Shown here: positions 25,394-35,913 of the stretch, in pieces
Layout: every line of letters starts with the position of its first letter
Position numbering within the stretch: position 1 is the first letter of the stretch
Source: Mercurialis annua
Lineage: Eukaryota > Streptophyta > Magnoliopsida > Malpighiales > Euphorbiaceae
Length of the DNA stretch: 64,000 bases
Assembly (NCBI RefSeq): GCF_937616625.2
Contig: NC_065577.1
Coordinates: 29,215,501-29,279,500, forward strand
Direction of reading: 5' to 3'
Made by a program: the position numbers and the translations under genes
Notes under the pieces: model-generated
Told to the model about the DNA's origin: nothing
What the model saw: the letters and a program-made list of their open reading frames with translations, nothing else
Database searches by the model: none

Positions 25394-25718
25394 GGCTTAA
25401 TGCCTAAAAAATCACAAATTTTAGCATATTTTGCAAATTTAACATAAACTTTTAATTTTGGCACATTAATACACCAACTTTCAATTTTTTGCAATTTTAG
25501 CACCGATTAAGTTTCCTTCAAAAAAATAGAGAAAATGATGATGTGTACACCGGAATAATTACTGTTCCGGCGTCCACATCAGCATTTTTATGACGGAAAA
25601 TTGATCGGTACTAAAATTGTAAAAAATTAAAAGTTGATGTATTAATTTGCCAAAATTGAAAGTTTACGTTAAATTTGCAAAACACGCTAAAGTTCGTGAT
25701 TTTTTATGTCATTAAGCC
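25394..25718. mobile_element. Mutator-like long-TIR MITE
   Basis: GGCTTAATGCC...TCACAAATTTTAGC at the left pairs with GCTAAAGTTCGTGA...CATTAAGCC at the right. Pairing extends over about 120 bp per arm with mismatches. A 9-bp flank TAATTTATT (25385-25393) matches TAGTTTATT (25719-25727) at 8 of 9 bases, as expected for an older Mutator-like insertion. A diverged relative lies near 43885-44165. Confidence 0.8.
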
Positions 25719-26238
25719 TAGTTTATTAGTATACTATCATTATACTAACTATATACATCGCATTTTTGTAATTATTTTTTATTTTTTAATATTTTTATAA
25801 ATATTTTTCAATCAACTAGGTAATCTTTTGTAAATAAAAAAATCAACAGGCATTTTTATAATTTTTTTAATAAATAGTGTAATTTCGTCTTTTAAGAATT
25901 TGCAAGATCTACTCTCTCATTCTATTTAAGAAGGGACATACACCTATTTAAAAAGGACTTTTTTAGATAGATTACGGGCTTTGCCCAATTTAATTAGTTA
26001 ATTATGGCCCTAAGTTTAAAAGTTGAGATTTGTCATTCCATCTCTTTTAATTAGATTTTTAACCTTTGTAATTTCAATTTTTATACTTTTAAAATAAGAA
26101 AAATACGGTTCCAAAATTCAGATAAGTTGCATGTCGTGATTCTTGCGAGATTCACGCCTACCTTTTCTCCATTCAAAATCTGATTGCCATTTCTTTCAAA
26201 CATCTCATTTCTGTTGCTTTTCAAAATTTGAATTCAGA
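25719..26238. other. AT-rich spacer before the transposon-like gene remnant
   Basis: Nothing coding is visible. A poorly conserved Stowaway-like end (CTCTCATTCTATTTAAGAAG) occurs at about 25914. Confidence 0.5.
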
Positions 26239-28046
26239 ATGGTTTCAATTAGGTCAGCCTCTAAAAATTCTCCCCCGCAAAAAATGAACAAATCGACATC
26301 TAATCTGAGTTCTAGCAAAAGAAAAATTGATTTTGCTACGGAAACGAAGAATCGCCGAGCTGTTGTTCATGAAAATGATGACAGTGACTTCGACAATTTC
26401 GAAATACCTCCTAAGAAGATGGATAGGCCTGTTTCATCTGGAATTTTGGCTATAAAGGTATTTTTAATTTTTTAACAATTTCATTATGGTTTTATAAATT
26501 TTATAGGGAATTTATATTTTTTGTTTGTGTTTGTTTCGGTTTAGTAGGTGTTTGGTGTTGTTTTCAGTAATAATTGCAAAGAATTTTTGCTGTTGTTTAT
26601 TGTTTCTTTTAGTGAATATATTTGACTGTGTGTATTTACTATTTTGCTATTTAAATGATTTTTATGTAGGATTAGGATTATTTCATACAACCTTCGGACC
26701 ATTTTCCTATTAAGGTTACCCATCTAATCAAACCAAAATGTATAGGGAGTTTTTGTTATTCAAGACCTACGTTGAGAAGCAGTTTTTTAAAGTTTTAAGT
26801 GTATTATCTGATTTGAAGAGTGCTATGTGTGTGAATGATCATCACGATCATGTGAGGGTAAACCTCTGAATCACAACTACTCCACTAGTTATTTTTAATA
26901 TGTGTTAATTAAATTTTAGTTAAATTTTTGTTACTGTTAGTTACTGTCTGGTTAACCTTTAGCAACTATTTGGTTAACTATTATTCAAATTTTATTGGTT
27001 ATCAATTGGTTACTATCTGGTTAACCATAGGTACACTATTATTTTGTTATTTGTTTTTAATTCATGTTATATTTTTTTTAGGAGGATGTTGCTGGAGATG
27101 TTTCATCCTCAGAAGCTACCCAAAGTATGCTATCTAAGAATCTGATGACGGAGACCATGATGCTGTGGAGACACCTAAAGATGTTTTTGAATCTGGTACA
27201 CCAAAGGAGGATCATGTTCAAAATGATGGATAAGATGGTGATAAGAAACCTGAAGATGACTCTAACTGTACTGGGAACGTCCTGGTTACCTCTTGTATCG
27301 ATATGAACGGATGAAGCTTGAAAGGAACATTCAAAGCGACGAGGTGGTTGAACCGAAACCGAAACTGAAGTCTGGAAGACCAAAGAAAACTCCTCAACAT
27401 ATCATAGAATAGTTTGTTTACTTTGAATTTTATGATATCAGTTTGGAATACTTTTTTCTTGTTATTTTAGTACTTTATTAGCAGTAGTACATTTTGGTAA
27501 TAGTTGGTATGTTTTTACATTTTGGGTACCTGCTGGCATACAATTGAGTACCAATTGATAAACATCTGGATACTATTTGGCATACTAAGGTTTTTTTAAT
27601 ACTGGATATGTTATTAAATTACATTATATTGTTTATATGGTTAGGTATATAGTTGGTCTTATAATGGTAGACCATCAACATTATCTGTTTTTAATTCATG
27701 TTATATTTTTTAGGAGGATGTTGCTGGAGATGTTTCATCCTCAGAAGCTACTCAAAGTATTCTATCCAAGAATCTGATGACGGAGACCATGATGCTGTGG
27801 AGACACCTAAAGATGTTTTTGAATCTGGTACACCAAAGGAGGATCATGTTCAAAATGATGGACAAGATGGTGATAAGAAACCTTAAGGTGACTCTAACTG
27901 TATTGGGAACGTCTTGGTTACCTCTTGTATCGATATGAACGGATGAAGCTTGAAAGGAACATTCAAAGCGACGAGGTGGTTGAACCGAAACTGAAACTGA
28001 AGTCTGGAAGACCAAAGAAAATTCCTCAACATATCATAGAATAGTT
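26239..28046 (+). pseudogene. Remnant of a multi-exon, probably transposon-derived gene
   Basis: The first exon, 26239-26457, starts MVSIRSASKNSPPQ and is Ser/Lys-rich, then acidic (NDDSDFDNFE), and ends at AAG|GTATTT. A second piece at about 26710-26855 encodes THLIKPKMYREFLLFKTYVE and more, ending GTGAGG|GTAAAC. A third, acidic piece (SDDGDHDAVETPKDVFESGT) occurs twice, at about 27081-27412 and 27713-28044, each time ending in an AT-hook-like SGRPKK-TPQHIIE and a stop. In-frame stops or frameshifts break both third-exon copies, so a functional product is unlikely. I do not recognise the family. The setting suggests a Mutator-like or other DNA transposon accessory gene, which is inference. 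Confidence 0.5.
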
Positions 28047-28765
28047 TGTTTACTTTGAATTTTATGATATCAGCTTGGAGTACTTTTTTCTTGTTATTTT
28101 AGTACTTTATTAGCAGTAGTACATTTTGATAATAGTTGGTATGTTTTTACATTTTGGGTACCTGCTGGCATACAATTGGGTACCAGTTGATATACTAAGG
28201 TTTTTTTAACACTAGATATGTTATTAAATTACATTATATTGTTTATATGGTTAGGTATATAGTTGGTCTTATAATGGTAGACCAGCAACATTAATTTAAT
28301 TCAACATATACTTGCGCATTTTTTGTTAAAACTTTGGTTACCAACTGGATAACAAATAATACGTTATTTTGAAAGCATACTTGTCAAATACGCATCACAC
28401 ATTAATTATCTTCTATATAATACACACATCACTTATTGTTAAATTTGTCTTATAATATTTGGTCAGCTTTTATTTAACTTTTAAAACCTAATAAACTGGT
28501 TTAATTCACTATATAGTTGGTTATCGTTTGGTTGACCATTGGATAACTAATTAATAGATTATAAATTTATCATTTTACTCATAATTTACTTATGTCTAAT
28601 GGTATACTAAAAGTAAAATTAATAATTTTTTATACAATTTGTTTAAAATGCATAATTCAAGTTTACGAGCAATTTATGAACGATTTATTAACAATATATT
28701 CCAAATAAAATGTGTTACAAGTTAACCAACAGTTTACCCAAAATTAACCATTGGTTAACCAACAC
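26925..28765. repeat. Dispersed GGTTAAC-type word cluster
   Basis: TGGTTAAC, TTGGTTACTA and related words cluster at 26930-27030 on the plus strand. Complementary GTTAACCAAC words cluster at 28720-28765. This arrangement, with inverted degenerate words at both ends, resembles the subterminal zones of a DNA transposon enclosing the gene remnant. Confidence 0.4.
27057..28290. repeat. 632-bp tandem duplication
   Basis: The block starting TTTTTAATTCATGTTATA at about 27053 recurs at about 27685. GGAGGATGTTGCTGG is at 27081 and again at 27713, an offset of 632 bp. Identity is high through the acidic exon and the following TATAGTTGGTCTTATAATGG tail. Differences include a few substitutions and a short deletion near 28190. 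Confidence 0.93.
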
Positions 28766-28923
28766 CCGGAACAAATACAAACAGTCATAAACATTTCTTC
28801 AAACACTAAGAGTGCAACATCAAAATCAGACCACCATCGACAACCACCGTTATCCACAACCATCAAATTATATAATCTCTTCAAATTACTAAGAAATTAA
28901 ATGAGAAAAAAAGAGGATCATTA

Positions 28924-29110
28924 AAGCAAAATAGCCGCCGCCTCCACTGGTGGTGCCACTGTTGATGGTGGGAAGAACGACGACGAGATGGAAAAGATGA
29001 CATCGCTGAAAAGAATGATGACCTTCATCACGGAACCCAAATCGACCACCGCGGCCTCCACCATAGCGACCTCCACGTCCGCCGCTGTATCTTCAACCTT
29101 TTTCTCTTCA
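28924..29110 (-). pseudogene. RGG-box-like fragment
   Basis: One minus-strand frame encodes YSGGRGGRYGGGRGGRFGFR (about 29090-29030). This is a glycine-arginine box of the kind found in RNA-binding proteins. The frame has stops just upstream, and the sequence downstream is not recognisable. It is most likely a captured or decayed exon fragment. The local GC content is clearly higher than its surroundings. Confidence 0.35.
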
Positions 29111-29139
29111 ATTGATTGGATTCTCTGAAATTTCATGCT

Positions 29140-30722
29140 TTTGTATTAACGGAAATTTCTTGTTTTTGCTCTCTATTGTTTGACGCAATTCTCTGTAATC
29201 TTTCACTTTTGAAGAGCTGAATATCAACAGATTTTATGGGATTGAAGATTTTTCTAATTAAGAAAGATTTGTGTGAATCAAAAGTTGAGAGTAATTTTAG
29301 GAGAATCTTTGATCAGAGTTGATTGTTACCTTAATCAATTGTTAATCGTATTTCTCTAATTTAAAAAAGTTAATTTTGCAAGAAAAAATAAAGAAAGGTT
29401 AATTATCTAAATGGAAAATGTTGGGCGTAATTGTGGGATTATTTATGCTTAAGTTGTGTAATTGTCAATTTTTCTCTTTAAAAAGTCTGTATCATACGTT
29501 TTATGTGATTTTATATAAATGTTTTTTTATTATCCTTTTTTCCTTTCAAAAATTAATATTCTATTCCTTCCATAATAATAAAAAAATAGTATATTTTAAT
29601 AAAAATTAAAAAAATCATTAATTATGGTTAATATATTACTCTCTCCATTCCATTTAGAAAGTTTTTTTCTTATTTTTCACACATATTAAAAAGACATAAA
29701 ATATATTTTTTCCTGTTTTGCCCTCATTAATTATACTTTAGAATTATGTATATATTTAATGGTCTTATAAATGAGGTTTGCTATTAATATAAGATAAATG
29801 GTAAAAATGAAAAATCATGCTAAAAAGATACAATGGAATTTTTAAGTAGGACATAAAAAAATAGCAATAGGACTTTTCAAATGAAACGGAGAAAGTAAAA
29901 TATTCCTACAATATCCTTTAAAATTCTTATGAGTACATCATTATGGAGCTACTATATTTAATGTTTATATAATAAATTATGGGGGTAGTTTGATAATTAT
30001 ATTTTCTATTAATAATTAATATGGTTACATTTTTATCTATATGGAACGGAAAAAGTAATAATTACTCTATATACCCTCCAGTCCATAATATTTGTCGAAT
30101 TTGAATTTTTTTTTTGTTCCATAATATTTGTCACATTAGAGTTTTAAGAAAGCATTAATTGCTATTTTTCCAAAATTATCACTAGTAATAAATACTTTAT
30201 AAGGTTAGAAGAACTAGTATATATATATTTTGAAGACATAAACATTCTTTACTTCTTTTTACAGTACTACATATATAGTTCTAGCAAGGCTAAAGGTAAA
30301 AAAAACATCCTTCAAATTATTATGAAAGAGCATATGAGTCTTTTTAATTTCTTTTTACCACTTGAGTCTTCAATGTTTTTAAATAGTATAAAAAAATCCT
30401 AATTAATTTTTTCAAAAGAGCACTAATATTTAAATCCTTTTAATTTATTTTTTAAACACTCATGTTTTTAGTTGTTTTACGTGTTTTTTTTAAGTATAGG
30501 AGTTTATTTGCACTATTTTTTCTTTAAGTATAGGAGTTTATTTGCACTATTTAAAAACATTGGAGTTTAAATAAACAAACTTATGAGCTCTTTTTAAATA
30601 ACTTAAAAGTTTTTTTTTCACCTTCTGCCTTCTTGCAGTCAACTAATAAATTATGCCTACTAAGAAGGGTTTGATGTGTTCATAGTTGCAAATTAAAAAG
30701 TTTTATATAAACTATGTATTTA
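29140..30722. other. AT-rich intergenic DNA with Stowaway-like pieces
   Basis: No gene is supported. It contains one complete Stowaway-like MITE (listed) and a half element at about 30068-30150 (CCCTCCAGTCCATAATATTT, with the word CCATAATATTTGTC repeated near 30118). A 24-nt phrase around AAGTATAGGAGTTTATTTGC is repeated in tandem at 30493-30550. Confidence 0.6.
29639..29895. mobile_element. Stowaway-like MITE
   Basis: CTCTCTCCATTCCATTTAGA at the left is matched by CAAATGAAACGGAGAAAG at the right, as imperfect inverted repeats. TA precedes it (29637-29638) and follows it (29896-29897). It is 257 bp long. Confidence 0.82.
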
Positions 30723-31215
30723 CACTACCACATAAGTCACTTTCAGCAACACTAGGTAAGTGTTGCTATATGTGTAAAAACCATTGCCTTAGGCCTATTG
30801 AAACGCTTTTCAATCAGCTACATTTGCGGCCGCTGCAGTAGGTTTTGATAGCTATTGCAGCAGTTTTTTTATACTATTGTAATAGAAAAAAAATCGCTGC
30901 AATTAATAACAAAAGCAACGGTTTGAAACAACTATTGTAACAGTTTTGTAATGCATTTTTGGCAACATTTATTTTTTTAAGGCAACGGTTTGTACAGTAC
31001 TTTAGGCAACATTTACTTTGATAAGGCAACGATTTTTAAGCAACACTTATATATACTGACATTACTTTAAGCAACACTTATAATATTATAGGCAACATTT
31101 GTTTTTGTAAGGCAACAATTTGATATTACTTTAAGCAACACTTATATATACTGATGCAATGGTTTGGCTAAACTTAAAGCAACGGTTTATATAGAATACG
31201 CAACAGTTTATATTT
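30723..31215. mobile_element. CACTA transposon terminus and subterminal repeats
   Basis: CACTACCACATAAGTCACTT starts the element. A small hairpin AGCAACACT/AGTGTTGCT follows. About a dozen degenerate copies of GCAACACTTAT, GGCAACATTT and GCAACGGTTT then run to 31215. CACTA (En/Spm) elements carry such subterminal arrays. The neighbouring minus-strand gene is a matching transposase-type gene. The opposite terminus was not found. Confidence 0.75.
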
Positions 31216-31432
31216 AAAGAACAAGAATTAAAAACGGAAACTATTTCGCTAAATTTAAAAACAGAAAACATTCACTAAAAATGGATAACATAAAATATTT
31301 ACTAAAATTAGAAGACGAAAATATTCATAGACTTCAAATTCCATCTATTACATCACAAAAAGAAAATGTATTCATCAAACATAACGATTATACTACAAAA
31401 CATAACTGGTACTTAACTAGAGGAGCTCTCAA

Positions 31433-34400
31433 TCAAAATTGAGCGCTTTCAGAATCAGAATTTTCACTTGGTTCAACTACTGTCGGATTCACTTGAGACA
31501 TAACACTTTCAAATAACGCCTTATACCCAGCCATCTCCTTGTCAAATTGATCTTTCAGTTCTTTCCTTATCTTGTCCGTGATAGATTGCACAAGCTCTTC
31601 GGGTACAATTATTGAAGAACTGCATCCTACTCCGTTCTTCAAATTGGTTCTTGTAACCCCTCTTCCATACAGAAATGCACGACCGGGAGGCCTCTCACCT
31701 ATAACAGTGGAAAAAGAATCATTTCCACTGTTTAGGAGCTCCTGCAATTTGGACTGCAGCCAAATAAGACAGAATATAGTATCAGAAATATGACAAACTA
31801 ACAACCAGATCTTGGATTATAATGCTACAGACAACTACAAAGACTTGCATTTACACAAAACAGAACATAAAAACACAAGACTTGAATTTACACAAAATGG
31901 AAAACATTCACTAAAAAGGACAAATAACCTCATCATAAGGACATTCTATATTTATCGACAATGAACAGCCTCCACAAGATGTATAATTTTCTATTTCCAA
32001 AAGGCTGAACAAATAAAAAACAGTATCTTTTACTATTGTCTCTCATATTTCATTTCCTATTGCACATTCCCTTTTTCTTTTTCTAAAGGATGATTACTAA
32101 TTACATAAATAACGACATTCTACATAACCAAATTTCTTTTAGGCAATTTAACAAAAATGTTCTTTACTTTAATAACGTACCCACTTCAAATCAATAGCAA
32201 AGGTCCCCATTCTAACATCATTGATAAAATCAGTACCCTTAATACTAAAATGTTTCTTTTTCCCTCTCTCTGATGCATTTAGCCTAGCACAAATATTTGA
32301 AAAGTAGAAGCGAAATTGAATCTTACAATTTTGCTAGTTGTATCTTCCCTTGATTCCTTGTATGAACGGCCCGCTTTTCTCTTGCGCGTGGCAATGAACA
32401 TTTCCGCCAAAGTCGGATAAGCCTTATCCTCCTTTTCATCTTGCTGCAACATGGAATTATAAAACCGTTGGTGAAAATCATGTCATAGTTTGAAATCAAA
32501 TCAAATCAATTAAATTAAATTCTTACCAATTTTTTTCTTATTCTAGCAAAACTTTTTGGCCCTGCAGTATGCATATCCTTCTGTTGGTTCCGATTTTCAA
32601 CATTTATCTCACTAATGCGGTGTAAAAAGACAAGATGGAAATGACAAATTCAAGATCAGAAAAGACAAGGGGAATATTGATAGGAGTATTTTACTCCTAT
32701 ATTTAAGGTCTATTTTACTCGGTTTTTCATCATGCGTAGTATTATTTTTATACATTATTTGGCGTTTTTATGTTTAATAGTGTTTGTTAGTGTTTCAGTG
32801 GAAATTAGGTGAAAAACGACTATTTGGGGCAAATTTATGGTGGATTGCGTGTACGAGTAAAGCGTAGCTTGCGGACGAAGAAATTGAAGTTTCACGAACG
32901 AGATTGAGCAAAAATAGGTTGTTCCCGTTCGAAACAAAGGTTTCTCGAACGGGAACCATGCAGAATGAGCATGAGTCTCGAACGAGAAGGCCTTGTCTCG
33001 TTCGGGACTCAAGAGGAAATCAACATCTCACGAACGTGACACAAAGGACCAAACGAGAGCAAAGCTCTCGGTTCACGTTTTTTCGAACGTGAACGAGGCT
33101 CCCGTTCGGGAACCATGTTAAAACTGGGCATGTCTCGAACGGGACTATGGCTTCCCGAACGGGAAAGAAGAAAATTACGCGTGCAGCAGACTTTGAATTG
33201 GACTGAAATTCTTCCTCAAATCACAATTACAACTCCTATTACAAATTGATTTGTAATACAAATTAGAAGACTCCGGAACTTCTCCTACTATATAAAGACC
33301 TTGTACTAGACTCAATTTAATATGTAGAATAATTTAGAATACATTAGTTTTAATTATTTTCTCTTAGATTAGCGTTTTAGTTTTCTGTTTCTCAGCAGTT
33401 TATAAGTAGTTTATAATTAGTTTCTGCAAGACGATTGTTGAAGATTTCAAGTTTAATCAAGACGATTCTTTCCGAAATTGACAACTCCGGTATTTATTGT
33501 TCTAATTATGTTTAATTCTTCATCTTCTTCTTTGTTTAATTTAAGCTTAAGCATGTGTAACTAAATTCTTTGTTCGGGGATGGATATGAACACTTAGATT
33601 AGTTTTCGAATTGGATTAGGATTTATTAAGTGAGTAAAATTGTGTTTTAATTACTAAGATTAATGCTTGAATTAATTTGATCACTTAGTTCATGATTTTG
33701 TGTTTAATTAACTAATTGAGAGATTGTTAATTAAATAGACATAGGTAATTAAAAACTTAGAGGAAAATGCCGTGAGAGCGGGTTGGAATTTAGGTAGTCG
33801 TTGAGTTTGCTTCATAATTATAATTTGATTATTTAATTCAGTTTTAATATCGTGAGAGCGAGTTAATAATTGGTTAGTTAATTAGGTTGTAATTTTATTC
33901 GGATCTTTGAGGCTTGAGAGGGCGGGATTCGGTGCTTTAGAATAGCTCGATTCGCGATAAAATCACTAAGAAATCCTATTCCATAATTTTGCTTATTTAT
34001 TTGGGATTATCAATCCTTGAACTTTTTAATCTTATTGTTTTAAACCCTATTTTATTATTTGTTTTCAGTTTATATTAGTTTAATTAAATTACAAAACCCT
34101 ATTGATTTTTCTAGCTAGCCGATTAAAGAATATTTGAAATTAGTGATTAAGTCCATTGTCTCTGTGGGATCGATACTTGGTCTTCCAAGTTATATTACTT
34201 GAGCGATATCGTACACTTGCGATTATTTGCCAACAAATATGAGGCATGAAAGCTGATTATTTAATAGAAAATCTTGAGAAAAGAATAATATTAATAAGAT
34301 AAATAAAAATACCTTTACAAAATCAGTATTCCAATAGTTGAGAAGAGCCTTAAATTGCGTCTCCGGTACTTGGGATGGACGAGATGCAAGTCTTGATTTA

Positions 34401-34770
34401 TCGGTCTTGAACTTATAATAATGGTTCTTCTTTAATCTGCATTTATAAACTCTCCAGTTATCTCCGATAGTTTTTAAAACCCATCTTTATCCTTCCCCGG
34501 GAACTATGTACCTTTTCTGCAATAGAATTTCAACAGTAAATAAATTAAAACATACTCAATGATTAATCGTGAAAAGAATCAAATCCAAATGAGTAAAAAT
34601 CGGACTCATACCTTAACATACTTCCATAGTTCCTTCTTGTAAGGTACTTTACGCCAGCTCTCATAGTTCAAAGGAGCAAGTCCGGAATTGCGAGCTATTG
34701 TACCGAGAAAGCTTACTCAATGTAGTAGGTCCTCTAGTTCTTTTCTCTTTGGGCTCTTTTCCTAAATGGA
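31433..34770 (-). pseudogene. Decayed CACTA-type (En/Spm) transposase-family gene
   Basis: Four exon pieces follow the order of plant En/Spm-type transposase proteins (Pfam Transposase_24-like). About 34770-34613 gives GPTTLSKLSRYN and, after a frameshift, LAPLNYESWRKVPYKKELWK. 34516-34313 gives WVLKTIGDNWRVYK and later PSQVPETQFKALLNYWN, but has an in-frame TAA before WVLK. 32443-32327 gives YPTLAEMFIATRKRKAGRSY. 31753-31433 gives KLQELLNSG, GRAFLYGRG and a charged C terminus ending in a stop. The frameshift and nonsense codon mean the gene is dead. A solo LTR sits in the intron between the second and third pieces. It belongs to the element whose end is at 30723. Confidence 0.8.
32678..34235. 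mobile_element. Solo LTR inside the CACTA transposase intron
   Basis: It begins TGATAGGAGTATTTTACTCC and ends GATTATTTGCCAACA. The flanks carry an exact 5-bp duplication AATAT (32673-32677 and 34236-34240). It is 1558 bp long, has no internal retroviral-type genes, and starts with TG and ends with CA. The right part (GTGGGATCGATACTTGGTC...TCGTACACTTGCG) is typical of plant Ty3/gypsy LTRs. It most likely arose by recombination between the two LTRs of a full element. Confidence 0.92.
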
Positions 34771-35913
34771 ACAGGCAGAAGATGCAGATTTGTCAAGAAA
34801 CAATTTCTATGTTTGATAAATTTTAGCTAATTAAACAATCCTTGAACCATATGCCATAAAAATCCTAGAAAGCATGTTGCTCTATTCTATGTACTACAAC
34901 AATGTAACGTATTTTCTTAACCCAAATTTTACTATAAAAAAAGTTCCTATCAGAAGTGATGATAAACAAAAGGACCCCTAAATATTTAAGTAAGACTGAC
35001 TGGTACAAGTATGGCTATCAAAGATCCTGAGGATTCATAAAGGATATTAGTCAGCTGCACCCGATACAGAACTTGCAAAAGCCATAACATGATAATAAGA
35101 AGATGGGACTAACTCCACATTTGAATATACAAAGATCAAGCATGCAAGGAGAGAAAAATAACACTCGGTATAAGGTTATTCGAAGAGATTATCCCACATA
35201 AATAACAATGTTACTACGGTAAGACACTGTCTACCCCACTAGCCATGAACAAGATTAAAACTAACAGTTCCCTTAGTTTATACTAAATCTTTCATTTGAG
35301 ACTAAATTTATTTCCAGTAAAAGAAGTTGTTTAAACTTCAAAAGGCAAAAGTTCCAAGCAGGTGTCGAACTTTTCATGTCAAAATTTCTGAACAAATGCC
35401 ACACTTAATCAACCCCAGAATACATATGCCATACATTTAACAAACACTAGAAATTGTTGTCTAGATATTTGGTATCACATCTTGCAAATTGTAGTCCGTT
35501 GCATTTCTGAAGAGAGGTGCACATATGCATATAGGCTTTTCAATTATGTGTTTTGCTGGTTTGTATTTCACTAGCCAATGTGATTATGATGAGATGCATA
35601 GTTAATATATATATATTCACACACTGTTTCTAGCACAAATGCATTATTTTCTCATTTCAATCTTTTTACCAGCGCATATATGTTGTGAGATTATGTTCTT
35701 TTCTAGAATTACATAAGCAGAAAATTAAATAGATAGGCTAAATTGTTTTTGCAATTTATTTTAGAAAATTGCATTTAAGAGGATTATAAATCAGACTTAA
35801 CTATAATGACTATTGTTTAAACAAAAGAGAATATAAGGTTACTAGAAACCCTAAATCGCAAAGCTGAGATAGAATTGCAGTGTTTAAACGATGACGATGA
35901 AGGATAGTTTTGG
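34771..35913. other. Unassigned spacer between the CACTA relic and the truncated OSC
   Basis: No recognisable gene. It may still belong to the CACTA element, but no terminal repeat was seen. Confidence 0.5.
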
